64,000 bases of DNA, from positions 1 to 64,000 of the forward strand of contig CAVYTF010000017.1 in NCBI GenBank assembly GCA_963771435.1, in the 5' to 3' direction. Positions 34,556 through 43,554 of the stretch are shown here, piece after piece; position 1 is the first letter of the stretch, and each line of letters opens with the position of its first letter. The stretch comes from CAVYTF01 sp963771435 (GTDB lineage Bacteria; Bacteroidota; Bacteroidia; Chitinophagales; Chitinophagaceae). The translations under genes and the position numbers were made by a program. Below the pieces are notes generated by a model, which worked only from the letters and a program-made list of their open reading frames with translations, searched no databases and was not told the DNA's origin.

Positions 34556-35732
34556 TTATTTCTGCTGGTTTAAGAAATCGACAATTCCAAGATAGACCTG
34601 TTTAGCTACAAGGTTTTGGAATTTAGAACTCATTATCTTTTTCTCATCGCTTTTGTTGCTTAAAAATCCGATTCTCCAGCAAGGCGCTGGGAAAATCTGT
34701 TGGTTGCAAAAGCAGGAAATTAAAGTTGCCTACGTTGCCATATTCTTCCATGTTTATTGCGGTCATTTTCTTCAAAAGCGCTACACTTAAAGGGCGGAAG
34801 CCGATATGTTTATAATAAGTGCTGGAGCCTTTTGTAGCGCTGTCATCAGCGGAATTGCAATGGAGGCTTACGAGCAGGTCCGGTTGTTGTTGTTGCAGCC
34901 AAAGCACACGGTCTGTGTTGCCAAAAGTGGTGTCAGTTGTGCGTGTCATAATTGTGTTCTTCACGCCCATTGTTTTCAAATATTTCTGTAACGCTTTAGC
35001 GAACTGTAGTGTGTATACTTTTTCTGATACATGGCTTGTAATGCCTTCTGCGCCCACGTTTGTGCCGCCATGGCCTGCATCAATAGCTATCTTTAACTTT
35101 TGTATCTGCAAAAGAGCAGGTTGTTTTTTTACGATTATCAATAGATGTTTTCCCCCATTATATTCAATAGTATAACCCCAGTGCTGTTTGTGCTGTAACT
35201 CAATAATGATGCGCACTACGTCATCTTCCACCTGGTCGAAATAAATATTCTTTATTTCTTTCATGGAAGAATATTGCGTTATCCAGTTCGTGTTGCTTTC
35301 CGCACCGTACACATCTATAATTATTTGGGAAGGGTCAATTTCCATGCTGCTTTTATAGGGCAGCCTTTCATCCATGCTGATAGAAAGTGTATCATAATTA
35401 TCTTTTCCTGCTTTTTCTGTCCAGTTGTTTACAAGATAAAATGGTTTTGCATAAAAGGCTGAATCCCTTTGCACATCAGACTTTGCAATAAATGCAGTAT
35501 GGTATTTTGAAAGCTGTATCTTGTATAAGTTGTTACTTGAATCAACTACTTTTAGTAAAACTGCAGAATCAATATAACCCATCTTTGCGCTGCCCAAACG
35601 GTCTTCTCCCAGGCTATAAGCAACTTGTGGAAACTTACCTGTTGTTCTTACCGGAATAAACTTTAAAGCATTATCCTGTGCGTATCCATTGAAACAGGTA
35701 GAGAGGAGTAAAAGAATAAGGATAGTTTTCAT
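34556..35732 (-). CDS. N-acetylmuramoyl-L-alanine amidase (Amidase_3), C-terminus frameshifted here
   Basis: This exported zinc amidase cleaves the MurNAc-L-Ala bond. It has a signal peptide (LILLLLSTCFNGYAQ), an N-terminal SH3-like/AMIN-like region (residues about 25-200) and the Amidase_3 domain: IAIDAGHGGTNVGAEG (Zn His), SEKVYTL, MTRTTDTTFGNTDRV and LLVSLHCNSADDS (Zn His). The apparent stop after PSALLENRIFKQQKR is a frameshift: reading the TT at 34672-34673 as T gives LLEIGFLSNKSDEKKI and continues to LGIVDFLNQQK with a stop at 34556. The repaired product has 391 residues and includes the late catalytic Glu, which the truncated form would lose. Confidence 0.87.
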
Positions 35733-35748
35733 TTAATGAAATTATTCA

Positions 35749-36534
35749 TTAATTGATAAAAAAATGGTCAGCGTCCTTCCAAAAAGGGAATTTATTTCTT
35801 GTTTCTTCAACATGCTCTTTTGGAAGGGTTATAGTAAAAACATCTTCGCCCTGTTCTTTGTGATATAATATTTTCCCTGTGGCATCAACCACCATGCTGT
35901 CCCCGCTGCAGTAAATATCATTGCCATCATTACCAACCCTGTTCACTCCAATTACATAACATTGGTTTTCGATAGCCCGCGCCTGCAGTAAGGTTTTCCA
36001 TGCATGGTTGCGACGTTCAGGCCAATTGGCAACATACACTAAAATATCATATTCGTTCGGTGTTTGCTGCCTGCTCCAAACAGGGAAACGCAGGTCATAA
36101 CAAACCTGCAAATTTATTTTCCATCCTTTTGCCGAAGCTATCAGCCGTTTGTTGCCTGCCTTGTAATGCAGGTCTTCGCTTCCATAAGCAAACAAATGGC
36201 GCTTGTTGTAATAACCAATTTCTCCCGTTGGCAGCACCCAGAGCAGCCTGTTGTAATATTTCGCATCCTCTTCAATTATCATGCTTCCCGTGAGCGCAAC
36301 CTTTCTTGCCGCAGCAATTCTTTTCATCCATGCAACAGTATTGCCATCCATCGTTTCGGCTAATTGTTCAGCCTGCATGGTAAACCCTGTGCTGAACATT
36401 TCCGGCAAAACGATAATTTCTGTTTTCTCTTGTATACTGTTTATTTTTTGTTCCAGCATGGAGAGGTTAGCGGCCTTATCTTCCCAATAAAGGTCGGTTT
36501 GAATTAAAGTAAAGGTGAGTGTTGACATGGCCAT
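35749..36534 (-). CDS. Nitrilase-superfamily amidase (omega-amidase YafV-like)
   Basis: This 261-residue enzyme has the nitrilase catalytic triad: Glu45 (IVLPEMFSTGF), Lys111 (GYYNKRHLF) and Cys145 (LQVCYDLRFPVWSR). The LPEMFSTGF and CYDLRFPVW contexts match the YafV/omega-amidase branch, which deaminates alpha-ketoglutaramate and alpha-ketosuccinamate. Start overlaps the kdsB stop as TAATG, suggesting translational coupling. Intact. Confidence 0.87.
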   Translation of the reverse strand: MAMSTLTFTLIQTDLYWEDKAANLSMLEQKINSIQEKTEIIVLPEMFSTGFTMQAEQLAETMDGNTVAWMKRIAAARKVALTGSMIIEEDAKYYNRLLWVLPTGEIGYYNKRHLFAYGSEDLHYKAGNKRLIASAKGWKINLQVCYDLRFPVWSRQQTPNEYDILVYVANWPERRNHAWKTLLQARAIENQCYVIGVNRVGNDGNDIYCSGDSMVVDATGKILYHKEQGEDVFTITLPKEHVEETRNKFPFWKDADHFFIN

Positions 36535-37259
36535 TATAAATATTTTGCTGCGCGAAGCAGGTCTTCAGGCGTGTCTATTTCCACACCCATATAATCAACT
36601 ATTACCATTTTTATCTCGACACCGTTCTCAAGATAGCGCAGGCATTCTATTTTTTCTGCTGCTTCCAGTGGCGTCATTGGCCAGCTTGTAAAATCCAACA
36701 GCGCCTGTTTCCGGAAAGCATACACACCAATGTGTTCGTAATAATTAATATGAATATCCTGGCTGCGCGGGTACGGTATCACTGAACGGCTGAAAAGCAG
36801 TGCATTGGAATATTTATCAATAGCCACTTTCACATAGTTGGGATCCTGAATAAACTGTTCTTCTTTCAGTACCTGCATCAGGCTTGCCACTTTTATCTTT
36901 TCATCTCCATCATCTTCAAAAACTTCCAGCAACTTTCTCAATGGTTCTCTTTTCACAAACGGTTCATCGCCCTGAACGTTCACCACAATATCAACATCCA
37001 TTTCAGCAACAGCTTCAGCAATGCGGTCGCTGCCGCTTTCATGCTTCTTTCTACTCATCACCGCCTTGCCGCCATTGTTTGTTATTTCATTAAAAATGAC
37101 CTCACTGTCGGTTGCCACAATTACCAGGTCAAATAGATTCGTTGCTACCGTATTGTCATAAGTATGGCGGATAACAGGTTTATCCCCTAGTAGCTGCATT
37201 AGCTTTCCTGGAAAGCGTGACGCCGCATAACGTGCCGGAATAAGAGCAATTTTTTTCAT
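36534..37259 (-). CDS. kdsB: 3-deoxy-manno-octulosonate cytidylyltransferase (CMP-KDO synthetase)
   Basis: This 241-residue enzyme activates KDO for lipid A core assembly. The start MKKIALIPARYAASRFPGKLMQLLGDKPVIRHTY holds the nucleotide-binding IPARxxSxRxPGK motif; DIVVNVQGDEPFV is the catalytic Mg-binding segment; YEHIGVYAFRK and YMGVEIDTPEDL close the protein. The frame is open eight codons further upstream, but ATG 37259 fits the family. It confirms a Gram-negative envelope with LPS. Confidence 0.93.
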   Translation of the reverse strand: MKKIALIPARYAASRFPGKLMQLLGDKPVIRHTYDNTVATNLFDLVIVATDSEVIFNEITNNGGKAVMSRKKHESGSDRIAEAVAEMDVDIVVNVQGDEPFVKREPLRKLLEVFEDDGDEKIKVASLMQVLKEEQFIQDPNYVKVAIDKYSNALLFSRSVIPYPRSQDIHINYYEHIGVYAFRKQALLDFTSWPMTPLEAAEKIECLRYLENGVEIKMVIVDYMGVEIDTPEDLLRAAKYL

Positions 37260-37420
37260 AAAATGGATAATGCAAAGATGCACAATGCATGCTTTCCGTA
37301 TAAAACTATCTTATTTTCCTACTAAATTAGTAGCCTAATAGTTTTTTCTTTAGGTTTGCGCTTTTTACATCTGTTATTTATTAAAGTTTCTGTTATACTT
37401 CAACCTTTTGGAAAAATAAT

Positions 37421-38704
37421 ATGGTCTCTAAACTAAGCTCTGCCGAGGTTTTAAGTTTCCTGGTTATCATAAGCATAATTCTCATTGCTGGCCGCTTGCT
37501 GGGGGAGCTTTGCCGTAAATTCAAACAGCCGGTAGTTATTGGTGAAATATTGGCAGGAATTATAATAGGCCCGTCTTTAATAGGCAGTTGGTTCCCTCAT
37601 TTTTTTAGTACCGTTTTCTTAAGCCAGCCACGCGCTTATGGGGCATTTGACGGCCTTGCCAACCTTGGCGTTATCCTACTCATGTTCGTTGCCGGCAGTG
37701 AAGTTAGCCTCAAAAAGATACGGCTGCAGGGCAAACAGGCTGCTGCTATAAGCCTTACCGGTTTGCTGTTTCCCTTTGTATTAGGCTTCGGGACTGTTTG
37801 GTTTTTTTACAATGAGTTATTTTCCTCGCCAAGCACCAACATTCTTATCCCGGCAATGTTTGTAGGAACAGCGCTTTCTATAACAGCCCTTTCCGTTATT
37901 GCAAAAGTGCTGATGGACAGTAATCTTATACGCACCAAAATAGGCAACATGGTCCTTACTGCCGCAATGATCGACGACTTCCTGGGGTGGATACTTTTCT
38001 CCATCATTCTTGCCTTAATGAACCAAAACAAAGGCATGAACGCTTACGAGTCCATCGGCCTTGTTTTGCTTTTTGTCCTGCTGATAATGACCGCCGGAAG
38101 ATGGCTTGTAGATAAATTATTAATGCTCGGCACTAAATATCTTTCAAAACCCGGTGGCATCATCACTATAAGCATTTGCCTTTGTTTTCTTGCCTCTGTC
38201 GCAACAGAGTGGCTTGGTGTAAGGGGCATTTTTGGAGCGTTTTTAATGGGCATCGCAGTGGGTGATTCCAAATATTTTACTGATCGCTCAAAGCATGTAA
38301 TGCAACAGTTTGTAGTAAACATTATGGCCCCTTTGTTTTTTGCATCTATAGGTTTGCGGATCAATTTCGTTACCAATTTTAACCTTCAGGTTGTTTTGAT
38401 CATCCTCTTTATAGCAACATTTGCCAAACTGGCTGGCGCTATAATAGGCAGCCGCATGAGTGGCATGAACGCTAATGAATCTTATGCAGTTGCGTTTGGC
38501 ATGAATGCTCGCGGCTCGCAGGAACTGGTGCTGGGCCTGCTTGCGTTGCAGGCAAAGATCATTGATGAAAGAATATTTGTTGGGCTAACAGTTATGACCA
38601 TTATTAGCATCGTTATCGCAGGTCCCTTAATGAAATATTTTTTGCATAAAGATGCATTATTGAGAAGAATACAAACGCTAACCACAAACGTGGTCTCTGT
38701 TTAA
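37421..38704 (+). CDS. Cation:proton antiporter (CPA2/KefB-type)
   Basis: This 427-residue integral membrane protein has about 12 predicted helices in the Na_H_Exchanger fold. Diagnostic parts are KFKQPVVIGEILAGIIIGPSLIG after TM1, GLANLGVILLMFVAGSEV, AMIDDFLGWILFSIILALM with the two adjacent Asp residues of the ion site, and SFGMNARGSQELVLG-like AFGMNARGSQELVLGL near the end. There is no TrkA-N or TrkA-C domain, so it is a short form. Substrate K+ or Na+ is not decided. Confidence 0.88.
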   Translation: MVSKLSSAEVLSFLVIISIILIAGRLLGELCRKFKQPVVIGEILAGIIIGPSLIGSWFPHFFSTVFLSQPRAYGAFDGLANLGVILLMFVAGSEVSLKKIRLQGKQAAAISLTGLLFPFVLGFGTVWFFYNELFSSPSTNILIPAMFVGTALSITALSVIAKVLMDSNLIRTKIGNMVLTAAMIDDFLGWILFSIILALMNQNKGMNAYESIGLVLLFVLLIMTAGRWLVDKLLMLGTKYLSKPGGIITISICLCFLASVATEWLGVRGIFGAFLMGIAVGDSKYFTDRSKHVMQQFVVNIMAPLFFASIGLRINFVTNFNLQVVLIILFIATFAKLAGAIIGSRMSGMNANESYAVAFGMNARGSQELVLGLLALQAKIIDERIFVGLTVMTIISIVIAGPLMKYFLHKDALLRRIQTLTTNVVSV

Positions 38705-38711
38705 CAGGTGA

Positions 38712-39740
38712 TTATTTAGAAATGGTGGTAATACTGTTATCCTGCACTTTAGGCATCTTCAGTATCTTTTGCATAAAATCTTCTATATCGTTTTGTACGG
38801 TCAGCAGGTCGTGCGACCTGATATAGCTGCACATCACATGATTGCCCGCATTGGGCACAGATTCCTTAATGCGCATATTCCGTGGCGTTCCCAGTTCATC
38901 AAACATTTTCAGCATGGCAGGCACGCTTACAACACTATCCTGGTGCACAGCGTCTTTATAATAATACAAAAGCAAAACGGGCTGCTTCACTTTCGCAAAC
39001 GTTTCCGGCGTCATTGTTGTTGCCAGCATTTCCTGCAGTTGCACCGTGGCTTCCAGCGGGTAACGGGAATACCAGTATTGTTTGTAAAGTGCTGTGGAAT
39101 CATCAGCAATAATGTAATTACCCTTGTTCACCTTTCGCGCGATCTGCAAGCCCCATGGTTGGTTAAGTATCCATGCTTTATCATTGTTGATAGCAATATT
39201 GGGCGACATTAATATCATGCCTGCAATATCATCGGGATATGCTGCCGCAAGTTGCAGCGCATTCGTGCCACCGGTGGAGCAGGTCATTAAGATCACTTTT
39301 TTGCCAAGCTGTTTGCCAATAGCAAGCGCTTGTTTAGCGCTCTCCCAATATTTCTCCGGCGTAAGGTTGATCATTTCTTCAACTGTGTCGATACCGTGCT
39401 CTGCAAGCCTTGACAGGTAAAGGTTACAGCCAAATTCTTTTGCAATGTTAGTGTGTATTGGCGCACCTTCTTCTTGCGAAGCAGAAAAGCCATGCAGGTA
39501 CACTATAGCGTAATCTGTTTTGTTTTTCAGGGAATCATTTGCCCAAACAATACGGGCTTCATTGTCCGGCTTTAGTTTATGTTGTGCTTCATTATTTCTA
39601 ATGTATGCTTCAAGCGAGTCCGCATTAGAGGGCACCACAGGCATATCCATACTATACACAGGCGTTGCAGGATGCGGCCCCATAAAATAAATGATGGCAA
39701 GAACGATCACAATGCCGAGCAACCATTTTAAAAAACGCAT
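38712..39740 (-). CDS. Membrane-anchored alpha/beta hydrolase
   Basis: This 342-residue protein has an N-terminal hydrophobic anchor (FLKWLLGIVIVLAIIYFMG) and an alpha/beta hydrolase fold: VYLHGFSASQEEG (oxyanion), MTCSTGGTNALQLAAAYP with the nucleophile Ser in TCSTGG, VLLLYYYKDAVHQDSVV for the acid, and NAGNHVMCSYIRSHD with the catalytic His. The nucleophile elbow CSTGG differs from the usual GxSxG. Substrate is unknown. It ends 7 bp from the antiporter stop. Confidence 0.8.
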   Translation of the reverse strand: MRFLKWLLGIVIVLAIIYFMGPHPATPVYSMDMPVVPSNADSLEAYIRNNEAQHKLKPDNEARIVWANDSLKNKTDYAIVYLHGFSASQEEGAPIHTNIAKEFGCNLYLSRLAEHGIDTVEEMINLTPEKYWESAKQALAIGKQLGKKVILMTCSTGGTNALQLAAAYPDDIAGMILMSPNIAINNDKAWILNQPWGLQIARKVNKGNYIIADDSTALYKQYWYSRYPLEATVQLQEMLATTMTPETFAKVKQPVLLLYYYKDAVHQDSVVSVPAMLKMFDELGTPRNMRIKESVPNAGNHVMCSYIRSHDLLTVQNDIEDFMQKILKMPKVQDNSITTISK

Positions 39741-39852
39741 AGCTTGATTTTTTAGTAATAAAACTAAACAATTATAAAGATGTCACTTGATTATATTTTT
39801 CAATTTGGGTTATAAATATTGCCTGGTAAAATATATACTGCAACAATTTATT

Positions 39853-41190
39853 TTAATGCATCTTAAACGTCTCTAAAAATTTAGTCGTGAACTCTCCTTT
39901 GCGGAAATCCTCATTTTGCATAAGCTGCAAATGGAAGGGGATGGTCGTCTTCACACCTTCTATCACATATTCGCTCAGCGCACGGTACATGGTGTCAATA
40001 GCTTCATCACGTGTGCGCGCAGTAGTTATAAGTTTCCCGATCATGGAATCATAATAAGGCGGTATCACATAACCGGCATACACATGGCTGTCCACGCGCA
40101 CACCGTGCCCCCCGGGCGTATTAAGCTCTGTTATTCTCCCTGGCGACGGGCGGAAATCATTGTAAGGGTCTTCTGCATTTATGCGGCATTCAATAGCGTG
40201 CATTTTGGGCAGGTACTCCTTGCCCGTTATCTTTTCGCCCATCGCTATTTTTATCTGCTCTTTCACCAGGTCAAAACTGATCACTTCTTCCGTCACGCAA
40301 TGCTCCACCTGTATGCGCGTGTTCATCTCCATGAAATAAAAGTTGCGGTGCTTATCCACCAGGAACTCAATGGTACCAACGCTTTCATAGTTAATGGCCG
40401 ATGCTGCTTTTATAGCCGCTGCTCCCATTTTTTCCCGTAACTCCGGCGTCATAAAAGGCGACGGCGATTCTTCCACCAGTTTCTGGTGCCTCCGCTGAAT
40501 AGAGCAGTCTCTTTCGCTCAGGTGGCAAACATTGCCATATTGGTCGCCCGCTATTTGTATCTCAATATGGTGTGGCTCTTCCACAAACTTTTCCATGTAG
40601 ATCCCATCATTTTTAAAGGATGCACCGGCCTCTGTTTTTGCGTTGCTATAAGCCTTTTCTATTTCGCTTTCTTCCCAAACCACGCGCATCCCTTTGCCGC
40701 CGCCGCCGGCAGTAGCTTTTAAGATAACGGGGTATCCAACTTCTTTCGCCAGTTCCTTCGCATGTGCCACACTTTCCAGCAAACCTTCACCACCGGGAAC
40801 GACGGGCACACCCGCTTTTATCATCGTTTCTTTGGCAGTGATTTTATCCCCCATGCTGTTGATCATATCCGCATTGGGGCCTATAAATTTAATGCCGTGA
40901 TCTGCGCATATCTGTGAGAACTTAGCGTTCTCTGCAAGAAAACCATAACCGGGATGCACCGCATCAGCATTGGTAATTTCCGCCGCCGCCATAATGTGCG
41001 GTATGTTCAGGTAAGACTCACTGCTTTGAGGCTTGCCAATGCATACCGCTTCGTCGGCAAACTTTACATGCAAGCTGTCTTTATCAGCAGTTGAGTAAAC
41101 GGCAACCGTTTTAATGCCCATTTCGCGGCATGTTCTTATCACACGTAAGGCAATTTCTCCGCGGTTGGCTATAAGGATTTTTTTGAACAT
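39853..41190 (-). CDS. accC: Acetyl-CoA carboxylase biotin carboxylase subunit
   Basis: This 445-residue ATP-grasp enzyme carboxylates biotin on AccB. Start FKKILIANRGEIALRVIRTCREMGIKTVAVYS; the ATP-grasp core includes GGGGKGMRVV, the HIEIQIAGDQYGN motif and RDCSIQRRHQKLVEE; MEMNTRIQVEHCVTE is the catalytic EMNxRxQVEH segment. Intact and standard length. It follows accB by about 100 bp. Confidence 0.95.
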   Translation of the reverse strand: MFKKILIANRGEIALRVIRTCREMGIKTVAVYSTADKDSLHVKFADEAVCIGKPQSSESYLNIPHIMAAAEITNADAVHPGYGFLAENAKFSQICADHGIKFIGPNADMINSMGDKITAKETMIKAGVPVVPGGEGLLESVAHAKELAKEVGYPVILKATAGGGGKGMRVVWEESEIEKAYSNAKTEAGASFKNDGIYMEKFVEEPHHIEIQIAGDQYGNVCHLSERDCSIQRRHQKLVEESPSPFMTPELREKMGAAAIKAASAINYESVGTIEFLVDKHRNFYFMEMNTRIQVEHCVTEEVISFDLVKEQIKIAMGEKITGKEYLPKMHAIECRINAEDPYNDFRPSPGRITELNTPGGHGVRVDSHVYAGYVIPPYYDSMIGKLITTARTRDEAIDTMYRALSEYVIEGVKTTIPFHLQLMQNEDFRKGEFTTKFLETFKMH

Positions 41191-41288
41191 TAAATCAATT
41201 TAATGATGTGATGATCGACAATTAGTTAATAGGAAAAGCTGATTTAACACCTTTCATTTTCAAATTATCAAATTGCCTTATTTTCAAA

Positions 41289-41777
41289 TTACATTGGCTC
41301 TACTAAAAACAAAGGCTGATCATATTCCACGGGGCTGGCATCATTCACAAGAATTTTTACAATTCGCCCGCTTACTTCGCTTTCAATTTCATTGAACAGT
41401 TTCATTGCTTCAATGATACAAACCACTGTGCCTGGGGATATCTCGTCGCCAACTTCTGCTAAAATTGGTTTGTCTGGCGAAGGGCGCCTGTAAAATGTGC
41501 CGATCATCGGGCTTTTAACAGTAATTAAATTATCGGCTTTCGGCGCAGTAATTTCAGCAGCAGGCGGAGCAACCGTTGAAGCAGCAGGTGCGGCAGTCAT
41601 AGCTAAGGGAGCAGGAGCTTGTGCATAAACAGGAGGCGCAGGTGCCGAAAAAACCGTTTGCACCTTTTCTTCTTTTTGTTTTATGGTTATTTTAAACTCC
41701 TTCTCTTCAATAGTTAATTCGCCGATATTGGTTTTATTAATGATTTTAATAAGTTCCTGGATTTGCTTAAAGTCCAT
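41289..41777 (-). CDS. accB: Biotin carboxyl carrier protein AccB
   Basis: This 162-residue protein has an N-terminal helical region, a Pro/Ala-rich linker (residues about 44-80) and the biotinyl domain with IIEAMKLFNEIES; Lys126 is the biotinylation site. The motif is EAMKL rather than the textbook EAMKM, which as far as I recall is common in Bacteroidota. It lies between efp and accC, in the efp-accB-accC order. Confidence 0.93.
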   Translation of the reverse strand: MDFKQIQELIKIINKTNIGELTIEEKEFKITIKQKEEKVQTVFSAPAPPVYAQAPAPLAMTAAPAASTVAPPAAEITAPKADNLITVKSPMIGTFYRRPSPDKPILAEVGDEISPGTVVCIIEAMKLFNEIESEVSGRIVKILVNDASPVEYDQPLFLVEPM

Positions 41778-42199
41778 AAGGCAATTTTTGAGGTTTTTTT
41801 GAATATTTAAGGCAATTTTTTATTAAAAGGGAGAGCAAAGTAGTTATTTTTTGGCAAAAACAAGGTTTTTTTTAAATATCCCTTTTGGAGAATATCAGAT
41901 GGCAAACCAATAAAAACATCTCTTTGCAAATAAAACTAAGAATGGCTTTATCAAAAACAGAACCTCCAAACTGTCAACATTTCCGAACACAATTTCCTCA
42001 TTCTACATTTTCCGCTTCTAAAAAGCGGGTTTTTACTCATTTTAAACTCCTTTCTCCTTCCTGCCGCATCCCTGCGTCCTTCCTGCCACCTTCACTAGAC
42101 TCCCACTCGCACCAGTATACATTTAGCCTCGTGTATAAGCCGCTGTCATAATTACAGGCACGTGTGCTTTATTGCACTTTTAAATATAGTCCATTGGAT
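41778..42199. other. About 420 bp without a gene, holds repeat copy B
   Basis: Between accB and efp. The plus frame 41885-42151 is Ser/Pro-rich (SCRIPASFLPPSLDS) because it reads through the dispersed repeat; it resembles the frame at 62629-63006 for the same reason. I see no real gene. Confidence 0.5.
42062..42103 (+). repeat. Dispersed repeat, copy B (42 bp core)
   Basis: TGCCGCATCCCTGCGTCCTT followed by CCTGCCACCTTCACTAGACTCC. It differs from copy C at 62773-62814 at two of 42 positions, and from the partial copy A by one deletion in the shared 33 bp. Flanks of B and C also share AAACTCC and pyrimidine-rich composition, so the true element may be longer. Confidence 0.85.
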
Positions 42200-42767
42200 T
42201 TATTCTTTTACCCTTTCTACGTAATCTCCCGTTTTGGTATTAATGCGGATAAGCTCTCCTTCGTTTACAAAGAGAGGCACATTCACGGTTGCTCCCGTTT
42301 CTATGGTAGCGGACTTTACAGCACGTGTAGCAGTGTCGCCACGCACACCTGGTTCGCAGTAAGTAACCTGCACAACTATCTTCTCTGGCAATTCCGCACC
42401 AATAGGTAGCTCCGTTTCAGTATTGATGAAAACAAATACCTCGCTCCCCTCTTTTAAGAACTGGGGTGCGTCGATTCATCTCTTCATTCAAAGCGATCTG
42501 CTCAAAGGTTTCATTATTCATGAGGTTGTAGCCGCTCACATCTTTGTACAAATATTGATATGTTTTCTTCTCCACACGCACCGGGAATATGTTTTCGCCG
42601 CTGTTCCATGTCTTTTCAATGGTGCGCTTATTATCTACTCCTTTTAGCTTTGCCCACACTTTTGCTGCTGCACGTGCTGTTTTATTCTCGCCGAACTCTA
42701 CTACTGAGTATAGGCTACCATCAAGTTTTAGTATCATGCCGCGGCTAATGTCTGCTGTATTTGCCAT
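42200..42767 (-). CDS. efp: Elongation factor P, frameshifted in this sequence
   Basis: EF-P relieves ribosome stalling at polyproline. The first frame has the KOW-like N domain (MILKLDGSLYSVVEFGENKTARAAAKVWAKLKG and GENIFPVRVEKKTYQYLYKD). After NEEM the frame breaks at AA 42475-42476; with one A fewer it continues MIDAPQFLKEGSEVFVF, then IGAELPEKIVVQVTYCEPGVRGDTATRA and INTKTGDYVERVKE. The repaired protein is 188 residues, the exact usual length. One-base insertion in a short run of an important gene suggests sequence error. It heads efp-accB-accC. Confidence 0.92.
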
Positions 42768-42798
42768 GTGTTTTTTATTTTATTTTTAAATGAAGGCG

Positions 42799-42806
42799 CA
42801 AAAGTA
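42799..42806 (-). promoter_or_regulatory. Candidate -7 element (TACTTTTG) for efp
   Basis: The minus strand reads TACTTTTG, a TAnnTTTG match, 32 bp before the efp ATG. Confidence 0.45.
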
Positions 42807-42884
42807 GGTGTTAGCCATCAATAATAGATCCCGCTCGATTGTTATAAGCCAGGCACTCAATTATCCGCCTGGTAAAAAAAATAA

Positions 42885-42913
42885 TTGATATAAAATATAT
42901 ATTTCTATATTTG
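42885..42913 (+). promoter_or_regulatory. Promoter candidate (TTG-N18-TATATTTG) for the RRM gene
   Basis: TTG at 42885-42887 and TATATTTG at 42906-42913 have an 18-bp spacer, close to the Bacteroidota -33/-7 layout. It would give a T-rich 5' leader of roughly 100 nt before ATG 43024, long as in cold-shock genes. Confidence 0.6.
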
Positions 42914-43023
42914 TGCGTCCAATAGCAGTTTTTCCATACTTCCTAAACGTTTCGAACATAAATGTTTTTAGTTTTGGTTTACTGTTTTGAATTGGTTTTA
43001 TTTATTTAATTTATTTTTTAACA

Positions 43024-43467
43024 ATGAACATTTACGTTGGAAACCTGAACTGGAGTATGACCAGTGACGACCTGTACAATCTTTTCGCAACTTACGGAGA
43101 AGTGGGCTCTGCAAAAATCGTTAGCGACAAATTTAACAACAACCGCAGCAAAGGCTTTGGTTTTGTTGAAATGAGCGACGATGAAGCTGCGCGCGCTGCC
43201 ATTGCTGGGCTTAATGAAAGCGATGTAATGGGCCGCAAGATCGTTGTAAACGAATCTGCTCCACGCGCTGAAGGCGAAGGCGGTGCAGGCGGTTACAAGA
43301 AGAAAAGTTTTGGTGGCGGTGGCGGAGGCTATGGTGGCAATCGCGGTGGCGGCGGAAGCGGCTATGGCGGTGGCGGAAGCCGTGGCGGAAGCGGCAGTGG
43401 TGGTGGATACAACCGTAACCGCGGCGAAGGCGGCGGAAGCGGTAGTGGTGGCTACAACCGCTATTAA
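43024..43467 (+). CDS. RNA-binding protein, RRM plus glycine-rich tail
   Basis: This 147-residue protein has one RRM (about residues 1-80) with RNP2 IYVGNL and RNP1 SKGFGFVEM, then a low-complexity tail of GGGG, YGGNRG and SGSGGGY units (about 100-147). It resembles bacterial/cyanobacterial cold-induced Rbp proteins and eukaryotic glycine-rich RNA-binding proteins. Likely roles are RNA chaperoning or condensate formation; the target RNAs are unknown. It is a single gene with a strong promoter candidate, long leader and strong terminator, which suggests high expression. Confidence 0.88.
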   Translation: MNIYVGNLNWSMTSDDLYNLFATYGEVGSAKIVSDKFNNNRSKGFGFVEMSDDEAARAAIAGLNESDVMGRKIVVNESAPRAEGEGGAGGYKKKSFGGGGGGYGGNRGGGGSGYGGGGSRGGSGSGGGYNRNRGEGGGSGSGGYNRY

Positions 43468-43497
43468 CCTGCTGATCAAACCTGGTAAACTTATTTA

Positions 43498-43525
43498 AGT
43501 CCTGCATATTTTGCAGGACTTTTTT
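43498..43525 (+). terminator. Intrinsic terminator of the RRM gene
   Basis: AGTCCTGCA, loop TATTT, TGCAGGACT is a perfect 9-bp stem followed by TTTTT. It lies 31 bp after the stop. Confidence 0.9.
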
Positions 43526-43554
43526 ATTATATTGGATGCCTCCGTAAAGTACAC

